From Clostridium estertheticum (GTDB lineage Bacteria > Bacillota > Clostridia > Clostridiales > Clostridiaceae): 64,000 nt of DNA. Below are positions 17,470-27,410 of this stretch, in pieces; the stretch's first letter is position 1, and every line of letters starts with the position of its first letter. The stretch is from NCBI RefSeq assembly GCF_011065935.2, contig NZ_JAAMNH020000001.1:3431001-3495000 (forward strand). Direction: 5' to 3'. A program made the translations under genes and the position numbers. The notes beneath the pieces are model-generated. The model had not been told where the DNA came from. It did no database searches and worked only from the letters and a program-made list of their open reading frames with translations.

Positions 17470-18027
17470 CTAAACTACCATTATTTCTTTTTCTTTAGTG
17501 TCTATCATTTTATCTACTTCTTTAATGAATTTGTCTGTTTCCTTTTGGATGATATCTTCTGATTTTTTCACTTCATCTTCAGTAACTTCATTGTTTTTTT
17601 TCAAAGTCTTTATTTTATCATTAGCATCTCGCCTAATAGATCTTATTGCTATTTTAGCATCTTCGCCTGTTTTCTTAACAGTTTTAAGCAGAGTTTTTCT
17701 TGTTTCCTGCGTAAGTTCAGAAATAATCAATCTAATTGATGTACCATCATTTGATGGGTTTAATCCTAAATCAGATTTCAATATAGCTTTTTCTATATCT
17801 TTCATAGATGATTTGTCCCAAGGCTGAATTAGTAGTACTCTAGGTTCTGGCGCAGAAATATTTGCTAGTTGACTGAGTGGCATAAGACTTCCATAACATT
17901 CAACATGAACCCTATCTAACATTTTAGGATTTGCTCTTCCCGCTTTCATACCTTCAAACTCATGTTTTAAAACAGCAATAGTTTTATTCATTTTTTCATC
18001 AGCAATACTAATAATTTCTTTAATCAT
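17470..18027 (-). CDS. frr: Ribosome recycling factor
   Basis: With EF-G it splits post-termination ribosomes. The 185-residue protein shows the classic FEGMKAGRANPKMLDRVHVE stretch (in part) and SDLGLNPSNDGTSIRL. Its C-terminal half is a charged helical bundle. It follows pyrH, completing the universal rpsB-tsf-pyrH-frr order. A long hairpin sits directly after the stop. Confidence 0.98.
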   Translation of the reverse strand: MIKEIISIADEKMNKTIAVLKHEFEGMKAGRANPKMLDRVHVECYGSLMPLSQLANISAPEPRVLLIQPWDKSSMKDIEKAILKSDLGLNPSNDGTSIRLIISELTQETRKTLLKTVKKTGEDAKIAIRSIRRDANDKIKTLKKNNEVTEDEVKKSEDIIQKETDKFIKEVDKMIDTKEKEIMVV

Positions 18028-18048
18028 AGAATTCCCTCCATATTATTG

Positions 18049-18777
18049 TTATTCTTTAATAGAAGCAGTTACTAAAGTACCTATTTTTTCTCCTAAAACT
18101 GCTTTTTTTATATTCTCTGGTTTATCAAGCCCAAAAACTAATATAGGTATATTGTTATCCATACATAATGATGTAGCAGTAGAATCCATAACTTGAAGTC
18201 CTTTTTCAAGCACGTTTATATAACTTAGCTCATCAAACTTCACTGCGTCATTATATATATGTGGATCCTTATCGTAAACTCCATCAACTTTTTTAGCAAG
18301 GAGTATTACTTCAGCTTCTATTTCTGCCGCCCTGAGCGCTGCTGTTGTATCAGTTGAAAAATATGGATTACCTGTACCAGCTGCGAAGATAACAACCCTG
18401 CCTTTTTCCAAATGTCTCATTGCTCTTCTTCTTATAAATGGCTCAGCTACTTCCTTCATTTCAATGGCAGTTTGTACTCTAGTTTTCACACCTAGATTTT
18501 CTAGTGAATCTTGAAGTGCTAATGCATTGATGCAAGTTGCCATCATTCCCATATAATCTGCAGTAGTCCTGTCCATGCCTTCACCACTTCTACCACGCCA
18601 TATATTTCCACCACCGACAACTATTCCTATTTCTACACCGAGCTTTACCAATTCTTTTATTTGAAGTGCTATTTCATTTGTAGTATCAAAGTCTATTCCA
18701 AATCCTTTTTCACCAGCTAGTGCTTCTCCGGAAATTTTTAACATAATTCTTTTATACTTAGCAATCTCCATAAACAT
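18049..18777 (-). CDS. pyrH: UMP kinase PyrH
   Basis: It phosphorylates UMP to UDP; the bacterial hexameric enzyme belongs to the amino-acid kinase fold. LKISGEAL near the N-terminus, GGGNIWRGR and GMDRTTADYMGMMAT are diagnostic, as is AAGTGNPYFSTDTTA. Two ATGs six bases apart (18777 and 18771) both lie near a GGAGG site; the second has more standard spacing. A strong terminator-like hairpin separates it from tsf. Confidence 0.97.
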   Translation of the reverse strand: MFMEIAKYKRIMLKISGEALAGEKGFGIDFDTTNEIALQIKELVKLGVEIGIVVGGGNIWRGRSGEGMDRTTADYMGMMATCINALALQDSLENLGVKTRVQTAIEMKEVAEPFIRRRAMRHLEKGRVVIFAAGTGNPYFSTDTTAALRAAEIEAEVILLAKKVDGVYDKDPHIYNDAVKFDELSYINVLEKGLQVMDSTATSLCMDNNIPILVFGLDKPENIKKAVLGEKIGTLVTASIKE

Positions 18778-18808
18778 TATACCTCCAAATTTAAAGTATT
18801 ACTTATTT

Positions 18809-18834
18809 TAAAAAAGAGAACACTCAGTGTTCCC
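18809..18834 (-). terminator. Intrinsic terminator after tsf
   Basis: The minus-strand RNA folds GGGAACAC-TGA-GTGTTCTC, with one G-U pair, directly followed by six or more U residues. It lies between the tsf stop and pyrH, so it probably trims expression of pyrH-frr relative to the r-protein and EF-Ts genes. Confidence 0.85.
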
Positions 18835-18842
18835 TTTAATTA

Positions 18843-19763
18843 TTATTTACCTTCTACTTGTCTTCGAACTTCTTCAGCAAAGTCCTCTACCTTCTTTTCT
18901 ATACCTTCGCCTCTTTCGAATCTTACAAATCTTGTTATCTTTATTTCAGCACCAAGTTTTGTAGATTCTTCTTGAAGATATTTTGTAATACTATAGTCAG
19001 CATTTTTAACCCAAACTTGTTCAAGCAAACAAACTTCTTTATAATATTTATTTACTCTACCCATTACCATTTTTTCAACGATTTTTTCTGGTTTTCCTTC
19101 ATTTAAAGCTTGAACTCTGTATATTTCTTTTTCTTTTTCTAAAGTTTCATGATCAACGCATGTATTATCTAAGAACAGTGGACTAGCAGCTGCAATTTGC
19201 ATTGCAACATCTTTAGCAATCTGAATTAGAACATCATCTTGTTTATCACAAGCAAGTTCTACTAAAACGCCTATTCTTCCACCACCGTGAACATAGCTTT
19301 GAACTACACCATTTTCAATTGCAAACTTTTGAAATCTTCTTACAGACATGTTCTCGCCCAATTTAGCTATTAGTGCTGTAACAGCCTCATTAATAGTAAT
19401 GGCTTCATTAGCTATGTATTTTTCAGCAATGAATTCATCAATAGTAGTTGAAGTAGTTTGTGCTCCTTGGATTGCTACATTTTTAGCTAGTGTAACAAAG
19501 TCTTCATTATCAGCAACGAAGTCTGTTTCACAGTTAACTTCTACAACAGCTCCAACCTTCATATCTTCTGAAATATATGTGCATACTAAACCTTCTGCCG
19601 CTATTCTTCCAGCTTTTTTAGCAGCAGCAGCTAATCCTTTTTCTCTTAAAAGTTCAATGGCTTTATCCATATCACCCTCTGTTTCACTTAGAGCTCTTTT
19701 ACAATCCATCATTCCAGCCCCAGTTCTTTCTCTTAACTCTTTAACCATGCTTGCAGTAATCAT
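18843..19763 (-). CDS. tsf: Elongation factor Ts
   Basis: It exchanges GDP for GTP on EF-Tu. The N-terminal UBA domain reads VKELRERTGAGMMDCKRAL (residues 7-25). The second signature EVNCETDFVADNEDFVTL is present, followed by the two dimerisation subdomains. 306 residues is a normal length. A GGAGGA site precedes the ATG. It follows rpsB, as in nearly all bacteria. Confidence 0.98.
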   Translation of the reverse strand: MITASMVKELRERTGAGMMDCKRALSETEGDMDKAIELLREKGLAAAAKKAGRIAAEGLVCTYISEDMKVGAVVEVNCETDFVADNEDFVTLAKNVAIQGAQTTSTTIDEFIAEKYIANEAITINEAVTALIAKLGENMSVRRFQKFAIENGVVQSYVHGGGRIGVLVELACDKQDDVLIQIAKDVAMQIAAASPLFLDNTCVDHETLEKEKEIYRVQALNEGKPEKIVEKMVMGRVNKYYKEVCLLEQVWVKNADYSITKYLQEESTKLGAEIKITRFVRFERGEGIEKKVEDFAEEVRRQVEGK

Positions 19764-19857
19764 TATTTTTTCCTCCTATTCCTATCTAACTTAAAAGGTA
19801 AATGAAAGAATTAACTTCCACCTACCCCTCAACTTTTATTCCATAATTATGTTTTAG

Positions 19858-19901
19858 ATAAATATAGTTACTATTCCTATTAAATAAATATAGTTACTAT
19901 T
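19858..19901. repeat. 18-bp direct repeat overlapping the rpsB stop codon
   Basis: ATAAATATAGTTACTATT occurs at 19858-19875 and 19884-19901, a period of 26 bases. The second copy ends within the rpsB stop codon. The first copy lies in the rpsB-tsf spacer, which suggests a local duplication of the gene end. Confidence 0.8.
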
Positions 19902-20601
19902 ATTCAGCTAATTGTTCGCCTTGTCTTCCTTCTATAATTGCATCAGCTAATCTTTCAGTTATTAATTTAACTGCTCTTATAGCATCATCATTACCTGGAA
20001 TTACATAATCAACTTCATCTGGATCACAGTTAGTGTCAACTATAGCAACTACAGGAATTCCAAGAATTTTAGCTTCAGAAATTGCATTTTTTTCTTTTCT
20101 TGGGTCTACTATAAATAGAGCTCCAATTTTGTTTGCATCCATGCTTCTGATTCCGCCTAAATTCTTTTCTAGTTTTTCTCTTTCATTTAAAAGTTTACTA
20201 ACTTCTTTTTTAGGAAGAACTTCGAAAATCCCATCTTCTTCCATTTTATATAATTCTTCTAATCTTTGTATTCTTGTTTTAATTGTTTTGAAGTTTGTTA
20301 ACATTCCGCCTAACCATCTATTGTTTACAAAATGCATTCCTGATCTTATTGCTTCAAATTTAATAGCTTCTTGAGCTTGTTTTTTTGTTCCTACGAATAG
20401 AACATCCTTACCTTCTTCAGATACAGATTTAATAAAGTCATATGCCTCATCGATTTTTCTAACTGTTTTTTGTAAATCGATAATGTATATTCCGTTTCTT
20501 TCTGTAAATATGTACGGAGCCATCTTAGGGTTCCACCTTCTAGTTTGATGTCCAAAATGAACACCCGCTTCTAATAATTGTTTCATTGATATAACTGCCA
20601 T
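19900..20601 (-). CDS. rpsB: 30S ribosomal protein S2
   Basis: A 233-residue small-subunit protein. Family hallmarks are LLEAGVHFGHQTRRWNPKM, YIFTERNGIYIIDLQKT and the C-terminal VAIVDTNCDPDEVDYVIPGNDDA (in part). An AAGGAGG site stands seven bases before the ATG. It has its own extended -10 promoter and a roughly 100-base leader. In other bacteria S2 represses rpsB-tsf by binding such a leader; that is only a possibility here. Confidence 0.98.
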   Translation of the reverse strand: MAVISMKQLLEAGVHFGHQTRRWNPKMAPYIFTERNGIYIIDLQKTVRKIDEAYDFIKSVSEEGKDVLFVGTKKQAQEAIKFEAIRSGMHFVNNRWLGGMLTNFKTIKTRIQRLEELYKMEEDGIFEVLPKKEVSKLLNEREKLEKNLGGIRSMDANKIGALFIVDPRKEKNAISEAKILGIPVVAIVDTNCDPDEVDYVIPGNDDAIRAVKLITERLADAIIEGRQGEQLAE

Positions 20602-20707
20602 TAATAGTAACCTCCTTGGTTTTTACCTCCATTACCATCATCTTATTGAAGACCAAATATTGGCACCCTTCCATAATTAAGCAATGTGTGTATTTTCTCA
20701 CTAACTT
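20602..20707 (-). promoter_or_regulatory. rpsB 5' leader
   Basis: About 100 bases between the predicted start of transcription and rpsB. It contains the local palindrome CCAATATTTGG and a short TCTT/AAGA hairpin. I see no match I can name among described ribosomal leaders. Autoregulation by S2 is possible but unsupported. Confidence 0.4.
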
Positions 20708-20736
20708 ATTGTATCACATGGTAAATATGTATTCAA
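20708..20736 (-). promoter_or_regulatory. Extended -10 promoter of rpsB-tsf
   Basis: On the minus strand TTGAAT and TACAAT are separated by 17 bases, with TGA directly before the -10. The T-rich stretch upstream of the -35 resembles an UP element. Confidence 0.8.
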
Positions 20737-20832
20737 TGAAAATTTTTAATAAAGTTGAAAACTTTTAATGGGATTAAAAAAATAATGCATTATTAATATC
20801 TTCATTTATTACATATTTATACTTTAAGAGCT

Positions 20833-20867
20833 AAAAAAAACGAGTCAGAGCTTCATTGCCCTGACTC
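20833..20867 (-). terminator. Intrinsic terminator after codY
   Basis: A 10-bp stem (GAGTCAGGGC with GCTCTGACTC, one G-U pair), a 6-base loop and an eight-U tract. It starts four bases after the codY stop. It isolates codY from rpsB. Confidence 0.92.
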
Positions 20868-20870
20868 AGT

Positions 20871-21644
20871 TTATTTTATTTTTTTAAGTTCATCCATTAG
20901 TTTCTCATTTAAAATCTTAATATGAGTACCTTTCATTCCAAGTGATCTTGATTCTATTACTCCTGCACTTTCGAATTTTCTAAGTGCATTAACTATAACA
21001 GATCTTGTTATTCCTACTTTGTCTGCTATTCTAGATGCTACTAGTAATCCTTCGCTACCATCTAATTCATTAAAAATATGTTGTACAGCTTCAAGTTCAG
21101 AATAGGATAAGGTTCCAATAGCAAGTTGTACTACAGCTTTCTTTCTTGCTTCTTCTTCTATCAAATCATTTTTAGATCTCAAAATTTCGAGACCAACTAT
21201 AGTAGCACTATACTCAACTAAAACTAAATCATCATCTGTAAAGTCTTTATCAAATCTTGCAAGTAAAAGAGTACCTAATCTTTCTCTGTTTCCGTTTATT
21301 GGTACAATAGTGGTTATTTTATTTTCTATTGTACATTCCTTACTATCTGCGAATACACAGTTGTCTTTATTAGTAAGATTGGCCTTTGTTTCATTGATAT
21401 TAAGCAAACTACCATTGTAATCTTCTGGAAACCTCATATTTTTTATAATGTCGTCTTTCATAATATCACATTCGTATCCGCTTGATAAATCATAACCCAG
21501 TATTTTACCTCTTCTGCTAATAATGTACACACTACACTGTAATACATCGCTTAGCAAATTACAAATATCATCAAAAACTACAGGCTCTGTTCCTGATTTT
21601 TGCAATATTTTGTTTAACATTCTTGTTTTAGCTAATAATGACAC
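20871..21644 (-). CDS. codY: GTP-sensing global regulator CodY
   Basis: CodY is a DNA-binding repressor activated by branched-chain amino acids and GTP. It controls nutrient, virulence and sporulation genes in Firmicutes. The 257 residues comprise an N-terminal GAF domain (1-150), a helical linker and a C-terminal winged helix. The recognition region VGITRSVIVNALRKFESAG and SRSLGMKGTHIKILN are nearly invariant in the family. Start is a GTG behind GAGGAGGA. It has its own promoter with a ~140-base leader. I found no good CodY box in that region. Confidence 0.97.
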   Translation of the reverse strand: MSLLAKTRMLNKILQKSGTEPVVFDDICNLLSDVLQCSVYIISRRGKILGYDLSSGYECDIMKDDIIKNMRFPEDYNGSLLNINETKANLTNKDNCVFADSKECTIENKITTIVPINGNRERLGTLLLARFDKDFTDDDLVLVEYSATIVGLEILRSKNDLIEEEARKKAVVQLAIGTLSYSELEAVQHIFNELDGSEGLLVASRIADKVGITRSVIVNALRKFESAGVIESRSLGMKGTHIKILNEKLMDELKKIK

Positions 21645-21792
21645 AATATTCCTCCTCGTTTATGTTATAAACACAATCTATATTATTTAACCCAACTCAT
21701 AAAGCAACTTTTTTCAAGAACTACTTCTGAATAGATAAAATTCAAAATATTTAAAATATTAAAAATTTTTAGAATCGTTCGGCCTCTATTTA

Positions 21793-21821
21793 ATAATATC
21801 ACAGTATTCATGCTATATCAA
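21793..21821 (-). promoter_or_regulatory. SigA promoter of codY
   Basis: Minus-strand TTGATA and TATTAT with a 17-base spacer and TGA before the -10. It lies about 150 bases upstream of the codY GTG. Confidence 0.8.
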
Positions 21822-21875
21822 CAGTGTTTTCATAAATTTCGACATAATATTTATGAAGTTTTAGTGAATTGGTTA

Positions 21876-21893
21876 AATAATAATAATAATAAT
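21876..21893. repeat. (AAT)6 microsatellite after topA
   Basis: Six uninterrupted AAT units (plus strand) immediately follow the topA stop codon in the untranslated region. A related (ATT)8 tract is inside rnhB. Confidence 0.85.
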
Positions 21894-21894
21894 T

Positions 21895-24006
21895 TTACTT
21901 TTTTTCAGTATTTCCTTCAGTATTTTCCTCTACTTTGTATTCCTTATGCTTACATTCTTTATTAGAACATTCCATATATTCGCCTTTAGTTTTACTATAC
22001 CTTTTTAACATGTATTCACTACACTCAGAGCATTTTATGTCAGTGGGCTCAAACCAACTTACAAAATCACACTCTGGATAATTGCTACATCCGTAAAACT
22101 TAGTGCCCTTCTTACTTCTTCGTTCTAAAATCTTCCCTCCACATTTAGGACAAGGAACTTCTAATTCTTTAGTAATTGCTTTTGTATTTTTACATTCTGG
22201 ATATCCAGGACATGCCAAGAAATCACCAAATCTCCCATGTTTTATTACCATGAACTTACCGCATTTATCGCATTCTACCTCTGTAACTTCATCTTCAATG
22301 GTAATTTTAGCTATCTCTTTTTCAGCAATTTCAATATCCTTTTTCAGTGGTGTAAAAAACTCATTAACTACATTTTCCCATTTTTCTTGTCCTTCTTCTA
22401 TAATATCTAAATTATTTTCCATTTGTGCTGTAAATTCAATATCTACAATCTGTTTAAAGTATTCACTTACAATGTTATTTACTATATTTCCAAGTTCCGT
22501 TACTTCTAATGTTTTTTTGTCTTTTTCTACATATTTTCTACCAAGAAGCGTTGAAATAATTGGCGCATAAGTACTGGGTCTTCCTATTCCATTCTCTTCT
22601 AATGTTTTTACTAGGGATGCCTCAGAATACCTTGCAGGCGGCTGCGTAAAATGTTGTTTCCCTTCAGTTTTTTCACTGATTAAAATATCATCTTCATTTA
22701 ATTCTGGAAGTTTTAAAGTATTTTCCTCTTCGTCCAGCTCTTCATTATATATTTTTCTAAATCCGTCGAAGGCCACTTTAGACCCCGATGCCTTAAGCAT
22801 ATAATCCCCATTGACAATATCTATAGAAATAGTATCAAGCACGCAGGATTCCATTTGACTTGCCACATACCTATTCCAAATCAAGGTATATAATTTGTAT
22901 TGCGGATCTTTAAGGTTTTTCTTTGCTATTTCTGGTGTTATTTCAACATAAGAAGGCCTAACAGCTTCATGCGCATCTTGTATATTCTTTTTGCTTTTAA
23001 ATATTCTAGGAGTGTTAGGACTATATTGTTCCCCATATTTATTATTAATAAACTCTTTTGTATTTTTTTGAGCTTCTTCAGATATTCTAGTAGAATCAGT
23101 TCTCATATATGTAATTAAGCCTACTGTTCCATACCCCTCTACCTCTATGCCTTCATATAATTGCTGTGCTATAGACATAGTTTTTTTAGTGGGAAAATTA
23201 AGTTTTCTATACGCATCTTGCTGAAGCGTACTTGTTGTAAATGGTGGTAGCGGATTTTTATTTTTGGATAATCTCTTTATTTTACCTACAACAAACTCTT
23301 TTTCATTAAGTGAATTAATAATAATATCACTTTCTTCTTTAGAATTTATCTCGATTTTCTCCCCACCCTTAGAAGCTAACTTAACATTTAATTTCTGCTT
23401 ATCTCCTTCTTTAAATAACAGGCATTCTATACTCCAGTACTCTTTAGTGATGAAATTTTCTATTTCCTTTTGTCTATCGCAGATTATTTTAAGCGTAACT
23501 GATTGCACACGTCCAGCACTAAGTCCCCATTTAACTTTTCTCCAAAGTATAGGACTAATTTCATATCCAACTAATCTATCAAGTATACGCCTTGCTTGTT
23601 GGGCATCCACAAGTGTTTCATTTATTACTCTTGGAGATTTTATGGCATTTTTAACAGCTGTTTTTGTTATCTCATTAAATTCTATTCTACACTTGTCTTT
23701 TTCATCTATTTTCAAGGCTTTTGCTAAATGCCAAGCTATAGCTTCACCTTCTCTATCAGGGTCAGTCGCTAAGTAAATTTTGTCGCTTTTTTTTGCTTCT
23801 TTTCTTAATTTATCAAGTAGTTCACCCTTACCGCGGATAGTTATATATTTAGGTTGATAATTATTTTCTATATCAACCCCCAATTGGCTTTTTGGTAAAT
23901 CTCTAACATGTCCCATGGACGCTTCAACTACATAATTACTACCTAAATATTTTTTTATAGTTTTAGCTTTTGCTGGTGACTCAACTATAACAAGTTTTTG
24001 TCCCAT
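21895..24006 (-). CDS. topA: DNA topoisomerase I
   Basis: Type IA topoisomerase that relaxes negative supercoils. The 703-residue protein begins with a Toprim domain (KLVIVESPAKAKTI, acidic motif DPDREGE at 82-88). The catalytic tyrosine is Y300 in LITYMRTDSTR. Three C-terminal four-cysteine zinc modules follow, starting CDKCGKF, CPKCGGK and CSECSEY. The order dprA-topA-codY is conserved in Firmicutes. The last residues are a short Glu/Asn/Lys-rich tail. Confidence 0.98.
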   Translation of the reverse strand: MGQKLVIVESPAKAKTIKKYLGSNYVVEASMGHVRDLPKSQLGVDIENNYQPKYITIRGKGELLDKLRKEAKKSDKIYLATDPDREGEAIAWHLAKALKIDEKDKCRIEFNEITKTAVKNAIKSPRVINETLVDAQQARRILDRLVGYEISPILWRKVKWGLSAGRVQSVTLKIICDRQKEIENFITKEYWSIECLLFKEGDKQKLNVKLASKGGEKIEINSKEESDIIINSLNEKEFVVGKIKRLSKNKNPLPPFTTSTLQQDAYRKLNFPTKKTMSIAQQLYEGIEVEGYGTVGLITYMRTDSTRISEEAQKNTKEFINNKYGEQYSPNTPRIFKSKKNIQDAHEAVRPSYVEITPEIAKKNLKDPQYKLYTLIWNRYVASQMESCVLDTISIDIVNGDYMLKASGSKVAFDGFRKIYNEELDEEENTLKLPELNEDDILISEKTEGKQHFTQPPARYSEASLVKTLEENGIGRPSTYAPIISTLLGRKYVEKDKKTLEVTELGNIVNNIVSEYFKQIVDIEFTAQMENNLDIIEEGQEKWENVVNEFFTPLKKDIEIAEKEIAKITIEDEVTEVECDKCGKFMVIKHGRFGDFLACPGYPECKNTKAITKELEVPCPKCGGKILERRSKKGTKFYGCSNYPECDFVSWFEPTDIKCSECSEYMLKRYSKTKGEYMECSNKECKHKEYKVEENTEGNTEKK

Positions 24007-24041
24007 CTTATCCCCTCCATCAATGTATTATATCTTTTTAC

Positions 24042-25124
<1,083 letters not shown>

Positions 25125-25170
25125 TATACTAATATACCTCCAACACATTAAAATTTCTATTAATTAATTT

Positions 25171-25210
25171 ACAGCTGCGAAGCCATTGATTTTCTTCGAA
25201 GCTGCAATAT
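25171..25210. repeat. Short dispersed hairpin repeat, copy 2
   Basis: ATATTGCAGCTTCGAAGAA (minus strand, 25192-25210) matches copy 1 near 15389-15407 at 18 of 19 positions. Here CAGCTTCGAAG can pair with CTTCGCAGCTG across 11 bases with one mismatch. It lies three bases after the comM stop, before dprA. Confidence 0.6.
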
Positions 25211-25212
25211 GA

Positions 25213-26736
25213 TTAAACTATTCTTTCATCTATAAATTTTCTATATTGCATTGCTTCAATAATATGTATATCTAAGATATTTTTACTGCTATCTAAATCC
25301 GCAATAGTCCTAGCTACCTTAAGAATCCTAGAGTAAGCTCTTGAACTTAGACTAAATTTATCATACATTAACTCCATAATATTACTAGCACTATTGTCCA
25401 AATGGCAGTATTTTTTAATTAGCTTTTGACTCATCTCTGCATTACAATTAATTTTATCACTCCTGAATCTTTTTTCCTGAATTTTTCTTGCTGCTTCTAC
25501 TCGTTTTCTAATATTCACAGATTTTTCGCTATTCGCTACACTCGCTATTTTATTATAGGGCAGAAGATTCGCTGCTGTAAAAATATCAATGCGGTCGAGT
25601 AGTGGTCCCGAGAGTTTATGCAAATACCTTCGTCTTTCATAGTCACTACAGCTACATTGCTTTTCATAAGAGCCATAATATCCGCATGGACAGGGATTTA
25701 AAGCACTTACAAACATAAAGTTTGATGGATATTCAACTGTTCCATTATACCTTGAAATATTGATTTTTCTCTCCTCTAACGGCTGCCTTAATATTTCTAT
25801 TACATTCTTTTTAAATTCTAATATCTCATCTAAAAACAGTACCCCCTTATGTGCTAAAGAGATCTCTCCAGGTATTATTTTATTTCCACCGCCTACAAAA
25901 GCAATTCGTGATATAGTATGATGTGGATTTCTAAAAGGTCTTTGCACAATAATGCCTCCATTACCGGAAAGCATGCCTGAAACACTATAAATTTTAGTAA
26001 CCTCCAGCGACTCCTCCCGACTTAAGGAGGGTAATATAGTTGGAATCCTCTTAGCCATCATTGATTTTCCAGAACCTGGTGGGCCATACATAAGCAAATT
26101 ATGACCACCAGCTGCTGCTACTTCAATGGCACGTTTTGAGCTCTCCTGCCCCATAACATCCTCAAAATCTAACTCTTCATTGATTAATATCTCTGTATCA
26201 TTGCACTGCTTATAAGGCATCAAGTCCTTATAATTAAGAAAATCCACTACTTGATTTAAATTATCTAGTGGATATATTTTAGCCGTTTTAACAAGGCTAC
26301 ATTCTTTTGCATTATCAGTCGGAACAATAAACTTTTCAATATTTTTTTCTATTCCCTCCATGACAACTGGCAATGAGCCTCTTACTTTCTTAAGTCCACC
26401 AGATAGTGATAATTCCCCTATAAAAAGATAATCATTAATATCATCAACAATTATTTGTTTAGTTGCAAGCAGGATACCTATAGCTATAGGTAAATCAAAT
26501 AGAGAGCCTTCTTTTTTCAAATCCGCTGGCGCTAAATTTATAGTTATTCTATGAACTGGAAAATCAAACCCTGAATTTAATATTGCAGAGCGTACTCTTT
26601 CTTTTGATTCTTTAACTGAAATATCTGCTAGACCAACAATATTTAGTGCGGGTAGTCCTCTTGTTATATCAATTTCAACGGTAACTATAACTCCTTTAAT
26701 TCCTGTAAATGCAGCAGACATAATTTGTATCGCCAT
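25213..26736 (-). CDS. comM: YifB/ComM-family AAA+ ATPase (Mg-chelatase-like)
   Basis: ComM-like hexameric helicases promote branch migration during integration of foreign DNA, shown in Gram-negative transformers. The role in clostridia is less certain. An N-terminal ChlI-like domain (about 1-190) precedes the AAA+ module with Walker A MYGPPGSGKSMMAK and Walker B GVLFLDEILEF. NPCPCGYYG with nearby cysteines (CSCSDYERRRY) follows, and then a C-terminal lid. The first in-frame ATG is at 26766, but GGGTGAT lies just before the ATG at 26736. The protein from there begins MAIQIMSAAFTGI like its relatives. Confidence 0.94.
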   Translation of the reverse strand: MAIQIMSAAFTGIKGVIVTVEIDITRGLPALNIVGLADISVKESKERVRSAILNSGFDFPVHRITINLAPADLKKEGSLFDLPIAIGILLATKQIIVDDINDYLFIGELSLSGGLKKVRGSLPVVMEGIEKNIEKFIVPTDNAKECSLVKTAKIYPLDNLNQVVDFLNYKDLMPYKQCNDTEILINEELDFEDVMGQESSKRAIEVAAAGGHNLLMYGPPGSGKSMMAKRIPTILPSLSREESLEVTKIYSVSGMLSGNGGIIVQRPFRNPHHTISRIAFVGGGNKIIPGEISLAHKGVLFLDEILEFKKNVIEILRQPLEERKINISRYNGTVEYPSNFMFVSALNPCPCGYYGSYEKQCSCSDYERRRYLHKLSGPLLDRIDIFTAANLLPYNKIASVANSEKSVNIRKRVEAARKIQEKRFRSDKINCNAEMSQKLIKKYCHLDNSASNIMELMYDKFSLSSRAYSRILKVARTIADLDSSKNILDIHIIEAMQYRKFIDERIV

Positions 26737-26898
26737 ATTATCACCCTTACCCTTATTATTTCTCATTACATAATTATTGACAAAATAGCATTCAGTAAAC
26801 TTAATATTAAATTAAATTTACATTTACTTTTAAATTTATGTACATAATTATTAGTACGTAAGTTAAAAAAATATATTTTACTGATTATTAACATTTTG

Positions 26899-26927
26899 TT
26901 GATTTTTATTTTTTTTTAATTTAATAT
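26899..26927 (+). promoter_or_regulatory. Possible SigA promoter of yraN
   Basis: TTGATT and TAATAT with a 17-base spacer on the plus strand, about 45 bases before the yraN ATG. The region is nearly pure A/T, so chance matches are easy. Plausible but weak. Confidence 0.45.
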
Positions 26928-26971
26928 TAAATCCATACAAATTATCGAACTTATGGAAGGATGGTTTATTC

Positions 26972-27340
26972 ATGAAGACTTTCAATAAAGATATTGGAAC
27001 ACTTGGAGAAGATATATCAGAAAATTATTTAAAAAATTTAGGATATAGTATTTTAGAAAAAAATTTCAGATGTAAATGTGGTGAAATCGACCTGATAGCA
27101 ACAAATAATGGTTACATTTGTTTTATAGAAGTGAAAACTAGATATACAGCGAATTTTGGAATACCCTCCGAATCAGTCATATTTTCAAAGCAGTATAAAA
27201 TTCATAAAACAGCCCAAGTATATATTTTAAGAAAAAATATTATAGACTCAAATTTTAGATTTGATGTTATAGAAGTCCTACTGAGCCATGATAATAATGA
27301 TTTTTTAGTTAATCATATCCAAGATGCTTTTCAATTATGA
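26972..27340 (+). CDS. yraN: YraN family protein (UPF0102), endonuclease-like
   Basis: A 122-residue protein of the UPF0102 family with a predicted Holliday-junction resolvase/restriction endonuclease fold. Its function is not settled. The core acidic motif is visible as KCGEIDLIATNNGYICFIEV followed by KTR, with the DxnEVK arrangement. LGEDISENYLKNLGYSILEKN is the typical start (in part). It has GGAAGG 10 bases before the ATG. It is the only plus-strand gene in the first 45 kb and often lies beside rnhB and comM in clostridia. Confidence 0.92.
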   Translation: MKTFNKDIGTLGEDISENYLKNLGYSILEKNFRCKCGEIDLIATNNGYICFIEVKTRYTANFGIPSESVIFSKQYKIHKTAQVYILRKNIIDSNFRFDVIEVLLSHDNNDFLVNHIQDAFQL

Positions 27341-27351
27341 TTTTAGGAAAA

Positions 27352-27410
27352 ATAACAAAAAAAAACAAATGCACTTTTATAATTTTAAAGTGCATTTGTA
27401 AATTTTTTGT
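27352..27410. terminator. Bidirectional terminator between yraN and rnhB
   Basis: A 13-bp perfect stem (ACAAATGCACTTT with AAAGTGCATTTGT, 27365-27399) and 9-base loop. A-runs lie on the left and T-runs on the right. It can end both the plus-strand yraN and minus-strand rnhB transcripts. Confidence 0.9.

Noticed and set aside
19348..19794. Plus-strand open frame of 148 codons opposite tsf
   Set aside because: Complement of the conserved tsf sequence and its ribosome site; no independent start signals.
20735..20760. CodY-box-like AATTTTCATTGAATA over the rpsB -35
   Set aside because: Four mismatches to AATTTTCWGAAAATT; such matches are frequent in AT-rich DNA. Similar weak strings upstream of codY have five mismatches.
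21829..21857. TTCATAAAT/ATTTATGAA hairpin after topA as a terminator
   Set aside because: A 9-bp A/T stem without a following U-tract; not convincing as a terminator.
22103..22570. Plus-strand open frame of 155 codons opposite topA zinc fingers
   Set aside because: Mirrors the cysteine-rich topA C-terminus; no ribosome site.
23264..23776. Plus-strand open frame of 170 codons opposite topA
   Set aside because: Antisense to the catalytic core of topA, no ribosome site, Ser/Leu-rich shadow composition.
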